Positions 1 to 5,867 of a stretch of 6,311 nucleotides of DNA are shown here, piece by piece. Under the pieces are notes generated by a model. It was not told the origin of the DNA. It ran no database searches and saw only the letters and a program-made list of their open reading frames with translations. The DNA is taken from assembly GCA_030619435.1 (NCBI GenBank), contig JAUXBI010000105.1, positions 1 to 6,311 on the forward strand, read 5' to 3'. Source of the stretch: Syntrophaceae bacterium. GTDB taxonomy: Bacteria > Desulfobacterota > Syntrophia > Syntrophales > UBA2210. The position numbers and the translations under genes were made by a program. Every line of letters starts with the position of its first letter. The stretch's first letter is position 1.

Positions 1-994
1 GTGCCTCTGTAAGACCCGCAACCCACCCGGCCGCTATCATGGGGTTTATTGACGTAAGGGGCGCGGCAACGATTGAAACGATAATTGTAAGTGGATGAGC
101 CAGGATTAGCGCAGCGCCCAGACCCGCGCATACACCGTTCACAAGAACCCACCATTTAATCATATTCAGGCCCGCCTGGTTTCCTGAATGAAAGAATCCC
201 GCGGCTATGATCCCTACAACGACAAGAGAAATTCCCCATCCTGCAAACCGCCCCACCCTGCCCTTTGGCGGAACCTCGTTTATAGCGGCGATGTCTATGT
301 CTCTGTCAAGATTCTTCAGTATTCCGGGCACGTGACCGGCGCCTGCAACCGCGACTATCTTATCACCGGGCGCGCCGGCAATCGAGTGGGCCAGAAACTG
401 GTCTCTTTCATCAATCAGTGTGGTCTTGATCTCAGGCAACTCTTTACCGAAGGTCTGGAGGGCCAGTTCAAGGGCATCGCGTTCTTTCAGCTTTTCTATA
501 TCTTCCTCGCTGACATCCTCAGCCATAAAAACGGAGGAAATCAGTTCAAAAAGAAACCGCAGCTTGTTGAAGAACCGCATATTTCGCCATGTTCTTTTCA
601 TAGTGGTGCGAATATCGCGGTCGGCCAGCACAATTTGCGCTCCCGTCTCTTCCGCCTTGTTTATCGCGCGTATCATCTCCTCGCCGGGATTTATGTTGAA
701 CTTCTCCGCGAGTTTCTTCTGGAACGATGCCATTATAAGCTGTGACAGCAGGAGGGCGGTTTGTTTCTTGCGGATTATCTTAAGGATATCCATATCTTCC
801 CAGTTGGCCTTCTGCGTGATCGCGTCATACCGGGACTGGCACAGCTCTACACATACGGTGTCGGGTTTTTCCTCTTCTATAACCCTCTCCACCAGATCAG
901 CGCTGTCTCTGGAAACGTGCGCAGTGCCTATCAGGATGATCTCCCTGTCAGCTGTTTTAATGCGGTGTATGTTGTTGTTTTCCTCTATTGGCAT
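1..994 (-). CDS. TraB/PrgY-family membrane protein, 3' end cut off by the window
   Basis: Reading the minus strand from ATG at 994-992 gives 331 residues with no stop before the window edge. A GAGG ribosome site lies six bases upstream. The soluble part carries both GX2H motifs of the TIKI/TraB/PrgY fold: G23-T-A-H26 (GTAHVS) and G218-A-G-H221 (GAGHVPGI). The conserved Glu (E50, in CVEL) and an ADRDIRTT segment near residues 123-130 are also present. Three hydrophobic segments follow at about 253-271, 282-303 and 305-329. The last contains APLTSINP and AAGWVAGL, typical of the C-terminal membrane domain of this family. Members are usually near 390 residues, so roughly 60 are missing. The family includes pheromone-shutdown proteins (PrgY, TraB) and proposed metal-dependent proteases (TIKI). 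The bacterial substrate is unknown, so only the family is assigned. It is divergent from the methyltransferase gene. Confidence 0.92.
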   Translation of the reverse strand, partial: MPIEENNNIHRIKTADREIILIGTAHVSRDSADLVERVIEEEKPDTVCVELCQSRYDAITQKANWEDMDILKIIRKKQTALLLSQLIMASFQKKLAEKFNINPGEEMIRAINKAEETGAQIVLADRDIRTTMKRTWRNMRFFNKLRFLFELISSVFMAEDVSEEDIEKLKERDALELALQTFGKELPEIKTTLIDERDQFLAHSIAGAPGDKIVAVAGAGHVPGILKNLDRDIDIAAINEVPPKGRVGRFAGWGISLVVVGIIAAGFFHSGNQAGLNMIKWWVLVNGVCAGLGAALILAHPLTIIVSIVAAPLTSINPMIAAGWVAGLTEA

Positions 995-1024
995 ATTATC
1001 CCTCAAGCAAAAAAATGAAGCACG

Positions 1025-1053
1025 GAGATACCAATATTCACCATGATTGTAAA
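1025..1053 (-). promoter_or_regulatory. candidate sigma70-type promoter for the TraB-family gene
   Basis: On the minus strand TTTACA (1053-1048) is separated by 17 bp from TATCTC (1030-1025). The -35 box matches 5 of 6 consensus bases, but the -10 box only 3 of 6. Transcription would start near 1018, about 24 bases before the ATG. The spacing is ideal but the -10 box is weak. It is supported mainly by lying in the only intergenic space upstream of the gene. Confidence 0.25.
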
Positions 1054-1066
1054 GAAAAATAAAGGT

Positions 1067-1095
1067 TTGTTTTCCTTCCCACGCCAATGTATAAA
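1067..1095 (+). promoter_or_regulatory. candidate promoter for the RNA methyltransferase gene, very short leader
   Basis: TTGTTT (1067-1072) and TATAAA (1090-1095) are separated by exactly 17 bp. They match 4 and 5 of 6 consensus bases respectively. The predicted start point falls at about 1101-1104, on the ATG at 1104, which would give a leaderless or nearly leaderless message. The region just before the ATG has no strong Shine-Dalgarno sequence (only AAAGAG), which fits that reading. This is a sequence-only prediction. Confidence 0.35.
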
Positions 1096-1103
1096 GAGTA
1101 GCT

Positions 1104-2282
1104 ATGGATAACAAATTACACGCAGGAGACATAATCAAAACCTCTATCAAGGCTGTCGCTTTTGGAGGCAATGGAGTTGGACGGGTTGATGACATGGTCG
1201 TTTTTATCCCCTTTACCGCTGCCGGAGACACGGTCGAGGCGAAGATCGTGGAGGTGAAAAGAAACTACTGTATCGGTGAGATAAGGGAAATAATCACCCC
1301 GTCGCCTGACAGGGTCGAACCTGTATGCCCCCACTTTTCCACATGCGGCGGATGCCAGTATCAGCACATATCGTATAATGTCCAACTGGAAACCAAAGAA
1401 AGACAGGTCGCGGAATCCTTTGAAAGAATAGGAAAAATCGCGTCTCCACCGATAAAGGCTATCATCCCTTCGCCACAGGCCTTTAACTATAGGGGGAAAG
1501 CGGAATTCCACTGTCTCCCGGACGCCGACGGGCAATTGAACCTGGGCTTCATGGACACAGTAGGAGGAAAACTGGTCGAGATAGAAACATGCAACATTGT
1601 GGATGAATCCATAAATACAGAATACCGCAAGCTCCGGGAAATGCTCGCCTCGGGGGAAATTGCCTCATACCGCAAGAGATACATCCTCTGGTCTGAAACC
1701 ACCTATCCCCCCGGGAAATACATTACAAGAACCGCGAAAGAAAAAGAAGTGCAGGTTGCAAACGACGGTTTCTTCCAGGGAAATATATACCTGGTGGACA
1801 CATTGATAGAACAGATTATCGATATGTGTGATCTGAAAGAATCCGACACAGTACTGGATTGCTACTGCGGCTCCGGCCTTTTTTCTCTTTTTATCGCCCC
1901 CCGCGTCACGAAGGTGCTCGGCATGGAAATCAGTGGCACAGCCGTTCACTGCGCAACGCACAACACCCAAAAATATGACATTACAAATACCCGTTTTTAT
2001 AAGGGGAATGTGGAGAACATACTGGGCAGATTTATAAAAGAGAACACCCGCGCGGATGTCGTGCTTATAGATCCGCCACGAACCGGCTGCACGAAAAAGA
2101 CTCTTGCGCGTATTGACACACTGAAGCCGAAAAGAATTGTCTATATTTCCTGCAATCCCGCCACCCAGGCACGCGATATCAGGTACCTGACCGGCAGGGG
2201 ATTTTCTCTTGAAACCCTGCAACCTGTCGACATGTTCCCCCAGACAAAACATATAGAGGTTATCGCGTTACTTACCAGATAG
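1104..2282 (+). CDS. rlmD: 23S rRNA (uracil-5-)-methyltransferase, RlmD/TrmA family, with TRAM domain
   Basis: The 392-residue protein transfers a methyl group from S-adenosylmethionine to C5 of a uridine in structured RNA. An N-terminal TRAM RNA-binding domain spans about residues 5-62. Four cysteines bind a [4Fe-4S] cluster: C75, C81, C84 and C163, with the C-X5-C-X2-C spacing of RlmD. The methyltransferase half has FFQGN (223-227, the FxQxN motif), the SAM-binding motif DCYCGSGLF (252-260) and DPPRTG (323-328). The catalytic nucleophile is C350 in SCNP, and the base E385 lies in HIEV near the C-terminus. All key residues are present. It is somewhat shorter than E. coli RlmD (433 residues). 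The target could be 23S U1939, U747 plus U1939 as in RlmCD, or tRNA U54; TRAM plus the cluster favours rRNA. The start is the first ATG in frame; an upstream ATG at 1087 meets a stop at once. It converges on the dehydrogenase gene with a 38-bp gap. Confidence 0.93.
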   Translation: MDNKLHAGDIIKTSIKAVAFGGNGVGRVDDMVVFIPFTAAGDTVEAKIVEVKRNYCIGEIREIITPSPDRVEPVCPHFSTCGGCQYQHISYNVQLETKERQVAESFERIGKIASPPIKAIIPSPQAFNYRGKAEFHCLPDADGQLNLGFMDTVGGKLVEIETCNIVDESINTEYRKLREMLASGEIASYRKRYILWSETTYPPGKYITRTAKEKEVQVANDGFFQGNIYLVDTLIEQIIDMCDLKESDTVLDCYCGSGLFSLFIAPRVTKVLGMEISGTAVHCATHNTQKYDITNTRFYKGNVENILGRFIKENTRADVVLIDPPRTGCTKKTLARIDTLKPKRIVYISCNPATQARDIRYLTGRGFSLETLQPVDMFPQTKHIEVIALLTR

Positions 2283-2290
2283 TGCCCAAT

Positions 2291-2325
2291 CCCTGACCCC
2301 TATACCCTGAACCTTGAACCCTACT
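2291..2325. repeat. degenerate 7-bp tandem repeat (about CCCTGAA) at a convergent gene junction
   Basis: Five consecutive heptamers are in exact register: CCCTGAC, CCCTATA, CCCTGAA, CCTTGAA and CCCTACT. The preceding GCCCAAT (2284-2290) may be a sixth, more decayed unit. The array fills almost the whole gap between the converging methyltransferase and dehydrogenase genes. Its last unit supplies the dehydrogenase stop codon (TAG on the minus strand, 2323-2321). No hairpin with a T-run is seen here, so no intrinsic terminator is called for either gene. Confidence 0.7.
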
Positions 2326-3568
2326 CGTATATCTTTTCATCCAGGGCATCGGCCTCTTCGGCGTCGGCCTCAAAATCGCGCGCGCGGGTTGCCTGTTTAC
2401 TCGTCAAAAATTCCCTGTACCACTCATGCGCAACCACCATGGACATCACCTCGCTGGTGCCTGTCCAGATGGAGGCGAGGCGCACATCCCGGAATATTCG
2501 CTCTATCGGGAATATGTTGGTGTAGCCTATCCCCCCGACAACCTGCATGGCGTTGTGGACTGCCTTCTGGCATGATTCCGTTATGAATTTCTTCGACTCG
2601 GACACCATACGACGGACACGGTGCATATCAACACCTTCATCCACGGCGCGCGCTGTCACGTAACCCATCGCCCGGGCCGCGTCCAGAAGCATGACCGCTT
2701 CCGCCACCTGAAAACTCACACCCTCAAACTGCGCGATAATCTGTCCGAAGGCCTTTCTGCGCGATGTATAATTGGTGGCTATATCAACGGCAGACTGAGC
2801 CGCTCCTATGGTCATCACAGCCGTGCCTAGTCTCTCTGGAATCATCATGGTATTGAAGACATCATAGCCCCCGTGAATCTTTCCGACCGCGTTTTCTTTC
2901 GGCACCTTCACATCCTTGAATATTAGACGCGCGGTCCCGCCTCCACGGCAACCCATCAGGCCGTACTGGTACTTTGTCTCCACTCCCGGCCCGCGATCCA
3001 CTATCAGCGCCGACAGGGCCTGTTGCGGTTTGGCAGCATTCGGATCAGTCCTCGCGTAAAGCAGGAAGAAGTCCGCGCCCTCCCCTCCGACGATAAACCT
3101 TTTCTGTCCGTTCAGGAGAAAATAATCACCCTTGTCCTCGGCTATGGTGGTAGCCCCGAAAAAGTCTGATCCACCCCTCGGTTCAGTAAGACATTCCGCG
3201 GCAAAGATTTCACCCTTCAGGAGGGGCTTTACATATTTTTCTTTCTGCTCATCCGTGCCATGCTGAACAATGGCGTCGCACACAAGTTCCGCTCCCACGC
3301 CAAAAACGCAGGCAAATTCATACCCGAGTGTTCCGATCTCTTCCATAAGCACACAGGTTGTCACCCAGTCCATGTCCCGGCCGCCCCACTTTTTGGGATA
3401 GCGACACCCCAGGAGATTCCTGCGCCCGGCCTCCCGGAGAAACTCTTTCGGAAACTTGATTTCATCCTTATCCATGTCCAGAATCATCTGTTTGGGAACC
3501 CATTTGACAAGGTCACGGGCTTCATCCCTTATCTTGATCTGTTCTTCTGTAAGCAGATAATCAAACAT
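2321..3568 (-). CDS. acyl-CoA dehydrogenase (FAD), isovaleryl/long-chain-type active site
   Basis: This 415-residue flavoenzyme has the full acyl-CoA dehydrogenase architecture. An N-terminal helical domain (about 1-120) is followed by a middle beta domain with AAECLTEPRGGSD (123-135). The C-terminal helical domain carries RKAFGQII (271-278), an FAD-contact motif, and GGIGYTNIFPIERIFRD (345-361). It would oxidise an acyl-CoA to the 2-enoyl-CoA and pass electrons to ETF. The usual medium/short-chain catalytic Glu before GT is T369 here (IWTGTSEV). E245 in IPERLG sits where isovaleryl- and long-chain enzymes keep their base, so the enzyme is probably active and of that subclass. The last 25 residues form a charged, acidic tail beyond the usual C-terminus. 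An AAGGAG ribosome site (3581-3576) lies seven bases before the ATG. The gene follows the helicase gene by 23 bp on the same strand, so co-transcription is likely. The substrate is not determinable; no ETF or other beta-oxidation gene is in view. Confidence 0.95.
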   Translation of the reverse strand: MFDYLLTEEQIKIRDEARDLVKWVPKQMILDMDKDEIKFPKEFLREAGRRNLLGCRYPKKWGGRDMDWVTTCVLMEEIGTLGYEFACVFGVGAELVCDAIVQHGTDEQKEKYVKPLLKGEIFAAECLTEPRGGSDFFGATTIAEDKGDYFLLNGQKRFIVGGEGADFFLLYARTDPNAAKPQQALSALIVDRGPGVETKYQYGLMGCRGGGTARLIFKDVKVPKENAVGKIHGGYDVFNTMMIPERLGTAVMTIGAAQSAVDIATNYTSRRKAFGQIIAQFEGVSFQVAEAVMLLDAARAMGYVTARAVDEGVDMHRVRRMVSESKKFITESCQKAVHNAMQVVGGIGYTNIFPIERIFRDVRLASIWTGTSEVMSMVVAHEWYREFLTSKQATRARDFEADAEEADALDEKIYE

Positions 3569-3591
3569 CCCTGTTCTCCTTCCATTCTTTA

Positions 3592-5421
3592 TTATTGATG
3601 GCTGTCGAAAAAGACCTCCACATCCCTTATATCGTGGGTTATATCCGCCGGCGGCAATGATGAGACAATATATCTACCATACGAGTTTTTTACAAGCCGC
3701 GTGTCCAGTATGGCAACCACCCCGTACTCATCACGCCCCCTGATAAGCCGGCCAAACCCCTGCCGCAGGGACAGTGTCGCGTGGGGAAGCGCGAGGTCGT
3801 AAAACCACCTGCCCTTCAACCTGTCGCACCTCTCCTGGTACACCGGATCACCCGGCGAGCTGAATGGAAGTCTGACAATTATCACCAGGCTGAGATCATC
3901 CCCCTTTATGTCGATCCCCTGCCAGAAGGTGGCCGTCGCGAACAGCACGGAATCGGGTGTATCCTTGAACCATTTGATAAGTTTCGCCGGTGGCATATCT
4001 CCCTGGCTCTTGAAGGGATATTGCGTCTCCACATTTTCCGCGACAAAATTGAGGTGCCTGTAAGATGTAAAAAGCACCAGTGCCCTGCCGCGTGACGCCC
4101 CGATAAGTTTTTCAATCACCTTCAGGCTTTCCTTCTGGAAGGGGCCGCTGTTTTCATTGTCAGGCTTTGGCAGATCTTTGTCGATATACAGCAGAGACTG
4201 CTCTTTGTAATCAAAGGGGGAACCGATAATCTTTTCCCCAAAGTCTTCGATATTCAGCCTCTTTTTCAGAAAGGCAAAGTTTTCCCCCGATGTCAGCGTG
4301 GCGGATGTCATAATCACGCTGCTGTAAGCGCGCATGAGATTTTCAAAAGCATTTCCCGACTCCACAAGGCTGCTTTTAAGCTCCATGCTGCCATTCGATC
4401 CCTCTGTATAATACACCTTATCCTTGTTGCCCTGTCCTATAAAATCATCCATATCCGCCGCGAACGATTCGATATAACCGATGGTTGTTTCTATCCTGTC
4501 CCTGAGCTCCTCATCCACCGTGGATTTCTTGCGTTTCCCCAGCACCGAAGCTGTTTTGTTCAGTGCAAGATCCTTCCTCAACTTTTTCAGCTTTTCTATA
4601 ACAGGATCAGGCACGGGAGACACGGGCCAGGGCGGCATATCACTCTTCTTAAAAAATGATTCCACCTGTGGAAAAAGATGATCAACGACCACCTTCAATC
4701 CTCTGAGCCGGTAAAGAAGCCATACCGTCCTCGAATAATTCAGGGTACTGCCGAGAACGGTTGATATGACATCCTCGATATGGGGAGCCTCATCTATGAT
4801 CAATTGTTTGTGGAACGGCAACAGACTGAAATCCGAAAGCAGATCATATACCAGCAAGTGATGGTTGACCACGAGGATGTCCGTGGCGTAAAGCTTCCGG
4901 TAATGCCTGTAATAAAAACACCTGCCGTAGAAGGGACATGTACGTCCGCCGCAATCCTGAGAATCGCCGCAGACCTCCGCCCAGAACTTCGGAGTGAAGG
5001 AAATATCGCTTCTTTCACCCGTCTCAGTCTCCGACAGCCATTTGCGAAATCTTAGATAAAACTTGCCGCTTCCGGCATATTCCCGTTCCCTCTTCAGGCA
5101 CACATAGTTGTTCTTCCCCTTGAGTATCCCGAACGAGAACTTCCGCGGCAACGCCTTTCGAAGGAACACAAGATCCTTCTTTACAAGCTGATCCTGAAGG
5201 GCCAGAGAGGATGTGGATATAATGGTCTTCTCGCGCGAAAGTATCGCGGGGATAAGGTAAGCAAAAGACTTCCCGACGCCCGTCCCGGCCTCAATCAGCA
5301 GATTCCTCCCATCCAGAAAAGAGCCCATAATCTCATCCGCCATCTCGCGCTGCTCCGACCTGTCCTCATAACCCGGAAACTTCTTTTTCAATATGTCGAA
5401 ACTCGATGATAAATCTTTCAA
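3592..5421 (-). CDS. dinG: DinG/YoaA-type ATP-dependent DNA helicase with iron-sulfur cluster
   Basis: This is an XPD-like superfamily 2 helicase, expected to unwind DNA 5' to 3' and to act on R-loops, D-loops or forked repair intermediates. Residue numbers count from the longer alternative start (TTG at 5508, 638 residues). Seen in order: a YEDRSEQ Q-motif (47-53), Walker A AGTGVGKS (74-81), cysteines C137, C186, C191 and C197, NHHLL (215-219), DEAPH (239-243), TSATLTSG (401-408), FATATFWQGIDIKG (523-536) and LRQGFGRLIR (581-590). The C-X4-C-X5-C spacing equals that of the [4Fe-4S] cluster in E. coli DinG. The start chosen is TTG at 5421 (residue 30, giving 609 residues). It has AGGA seven bases upstream, whereas the TTG at 5508 has no ribosome site. 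Length is close to YoaA (636). It lies immediately behind an integrase relic and ahead of the dehydrogenase gene. Nothing conserved is missing. Confidence 0.92.
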   Translation of the reverse strand: MKDLSSSFDILKKKFPGYEDRSEQREMADEIMGSFLDGRNLLIEAGTGVGKSFAYLIPAILSREKTIISTSSLALQDQLVKKDLVFLRKALPRKFSFGILKGKNNYVCLKREREYAGSGKFYLRFRKWLSETETGERSDISFTPKFWAEVCGDSQDCGGRTCPFYGRCFYYRHYRKLYATDILVVNHHLLVYDLLSDFSLLPFHKQLIIDEAPHIEDVISTVLGSTLNYSRTVWLLYRLRGLKVVVDHLFPQVESFFKKSDMPPWPVSPVPDPVIEKLKKLRKDLALNKTASVLGKRKKSTVDEELRDRIETTIGYIESFAADMDDFIGQGNKDKVYYTEGSNGSMELKSSLVESGNAFENLMRAYSSVIMTSATLTSGENFAFLKKRLNIEDFGEKIIGSPFDYKEQSLLYIDKDLPKPDNENSGPFQKESLKVIEKLIGASRGRALVLFTSYRHLNFVAENVETQYPFKSQGDMPPAKLIKWFKDTPDSVLFATATFWQGIDIKGDDLSLVIIVRLPFSSPGDPVYQERCDRLKGRWFYDLALPHATLSLRQGFGRLIRGRDEYGVVAILDTRLVKNSYGRYIVSSLPPADITHDIRDVEVFFDSHQ

Positions 5422-5428
5422 ATGATTG

Positions 5429-5432
5429 TCCT
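5429..5432 (-). promoter_or_regulatory. ribosome binding site deciding the helicase start
   Basis: On the minus strand AGGA (5432-5429) stands seven bases before TTG at 5421-5419. The upstream in-frame TTG at 5508 is preceded only by CTGATGACCG. The first 29 residues of the longer frame show no helicase motif, and the Q-motif begins 17 residues after the internal TTG. Together these favour the internal start. Confidence 0.5.
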
Positions 5433-5572
5433 GTCGCTTGCAAAAACTGTAGGAATACCCTTCAAGGCGAAAGCTTACCTTAAACCACAGACATCCGATG
5501 ATACGCAACGGTCATCAGACGATTTCGAAGATAAAGTGAAGGACACAAGGCTTTACCCCTTCGCTGTCGCTT
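5431..5572. repeat. 9-bp direct repeat CTGTCGCTT flanking 124 bp
   Basis: CTGTCGCTT occurs at 5431-5439 and again at 5564-5572. The right copy overlaps the point where the integrase-like peptide loses similarity. The left copy overlaps the helicase ribosome site. The enclosed segment (5440-5563) has no terminal inverted repeats that I can see. A 9-bp repeat in a region this size has roughly a one-in-ten chance of arising randomly, so insertion duplication or deletion scar is only a suggestion. Confidence 0.35.
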
Positions 5573-5643
5573 TTCTCTGTGCGAATCGAATAGTGCAGCC
5601 GTCGCATAACATCGCGCATATCATCAAGAATCTTACTTGACAT
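5515..5643 (-). pseudogene. 5' remnant of an integron-integrase-type tyrosine recombinase
   Basis: A 42-codon minus-strand ORF starts at ATG 5643-5641, with AGGAAG six bases upstream, and ends at TGA 5517-5515. Residues 1-25 read as the start of an integron integrase core-binding (SAM-like) domain: a short helix KILDDMRDVMRR, then LHYSIRTEKS. In this family HYSxRTE is followed by an aromatic/acidic residue pair, a Trp and KRF/KRY. Here the continuation is DSEGVKPCVLHF, which does not fit. The catalytic C-terminal domain (R...HxxR...Y) is absent; intact integrases exceed 300 residues. Reading other frames to the right end of the helicase gene did not restore it, so the gene appears truncated, not simply frameshifted. 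Its orientation, pointing away from the cassette-like gene at 5868, is that of intI at the head of an integron. It could instead be another XerC/D-like recombinase. The short peptide may still be translated. Confidence 0.68.
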
Positions 5644-5684
5644 AGCTTTCTTCCTGCTTTATTGTTTTTTTCGTGATCAGAGAG

Positions 5685-5712
5685 AATATACTATATTGAA
5701 TATTGAAAACAA
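5685..5712 (-). promoter_or_regulatory. candidate promoter of the integrase relic, now upstream of the helicase gene
   Basis: On the minus strand TTGTTT (5712-5707) is followed after 16 bp by TATATT (5690-5685), matching 4 and 5 of 6 consensus bases. Transcription would begin near 5678, about 35 bases before the relic ATG. With the rest of the integrase gene gone, this promoter would read on into the helicase and dehydrogenase genes. I saw no LexA-type CTGT-N8-ACAG operator over it. Confidence 0.38.
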
Positions 5713-5768
5713 GCAAATTTGCCTGTTTATCGGTTCAATCCCGATATATCGGGATCAGGCAAAATTGC
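5713..5768. repeat. inverted repeat enclosing an 18-bp perfect palindrome
   Basis: Arms GCAAATTTGCCTG (5713-5725) and CAGGCAAAATTGC (5756-5768) are complementary at 12 of 13 positions. Between them lies the perfect palindrome ATCCCGATATATCGGGAT (5738-5755), directly abutting the right arm. TATCGG also occurs as a direct repeat at 5728 and 5747, so an alternative hairpin TATCGG-N7-CCGATA is possible. No T-run follows. It might be a binding site for a dimeric regulator or a recombinase, or a small structured repeat element. Confidence 0.6.
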
Positions 5769-5781
5769 CTTATATGTAAAT

Positions 5782-5808
5782 GTTACCTGGCGCTACGCGC
5801 CCGGTAAC
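5782..5808. repeat. hairpin GTTACC-GGCGC / GCGCC-GGTAAC
   Basis: GTTACCTGGCGC (5782-5793) pairs with GCGCCCGGTAAC (5797-5808) at 11 of 12 positions across a three-base loop TAC. The only mismatch is T5788 against C5802. Its last three bases AAC (5806-5808) are also the first three of the next hairpin, so the two structures exclude each other at that point. No T-run follows. Confidence 0.6.
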
Positions 5809-5849
5809 GGCGAGGCTGAGCTAATGTTCTCAGCCTCGCCGTTGGGTGC
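5797..5849 (+). other. candidate integron recombination site (attC-like hairpin ending in a GTTRRRY core)
   Basis: AACGGCGAGGCTGAG (5806-5820) and CTCAGCCTCGCCGTT (5829-5843) form a perfect 15-bp stem with loop CTAATGTT. The right side ends in GTTGGGT (5841-5847), an exact match to the integron core GTTRRRY. On the left, GCCC-GGT-AAC (5799-5808) would be GCCCAAC, an exact RYYYAAC partner, but for three extra bases GGT. If these bulge out, pairing extends to GCGCCC (5797-5802) with GGGTGC (5844-5849, one G-T pair). Against a classical attC: no unpaired central spacer, no extrahelical base in the inner stem, a split left core and a length of only about 53 bp. An ORF with a ribosome site begins 20 bp after the core, the usual cassette geometry. 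A non-integron hairpin is the alternative. Confidence 0.45.
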
Positions 5850-5867
5850 AAAGAGAGGAATGAATAT

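Noticed and set aside
188..1046. Plus-strand ORFs of 185, 208 and 85 codons across this interval
   Set aside because: They lie antisense to the TraB-family gene, whose motifs are unmistakable, and show no recognisable domain themselves.
1116..2252. Minus-strand ORFs of 139, 71 and 195 codons
   Set aside because: Antisense to the RNA methyltransferase gene, which carries all its catalytic motifs in the plus frame.
2314..2830. Plus-strand ORFs opposite the dehydrogenase gene, and similar ones at 3260-3598
   Set aside because: Low-complexity, Arg/His/Pro-rich shadow translations; the minus-strand enzyme explains the region.
3781..5055. Small ORFs on both strands inside the helicase gene
   Set aside because: All overlap conserved helicase motifs in another frame and have no independent support.
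5440..5563. Insertion sequence or MITE between the 9-bp direct repeats
   Set aside because: The two ends of the segment show no inverted-repeat similarity and no transposase coding is present; the repeat itself is kept as a low-confidence observation.
5422..5640. Plus-strand 72-codon ORF opposite the integrase relic
   Set aside because: No ribosome site or domain, and the opposite strand shows both a good ribosome site and recombinase-like residues.
5422..5720. LexA operator upstream of the helicase gene
   Set aside because: No CTGT-N8-ACAG match was found by eye; CTGT occurrences lack a properly spaced partner.
5806..5843. 15-bp stem as an intrinsic terminator
   Set aside because: It is followed by GGGTGCAAAG on the plus strand and by TACCGGGCGC on the minus strand; neither has a T-run. 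It also lies just before a gene start, so the integron-site reading fits better.
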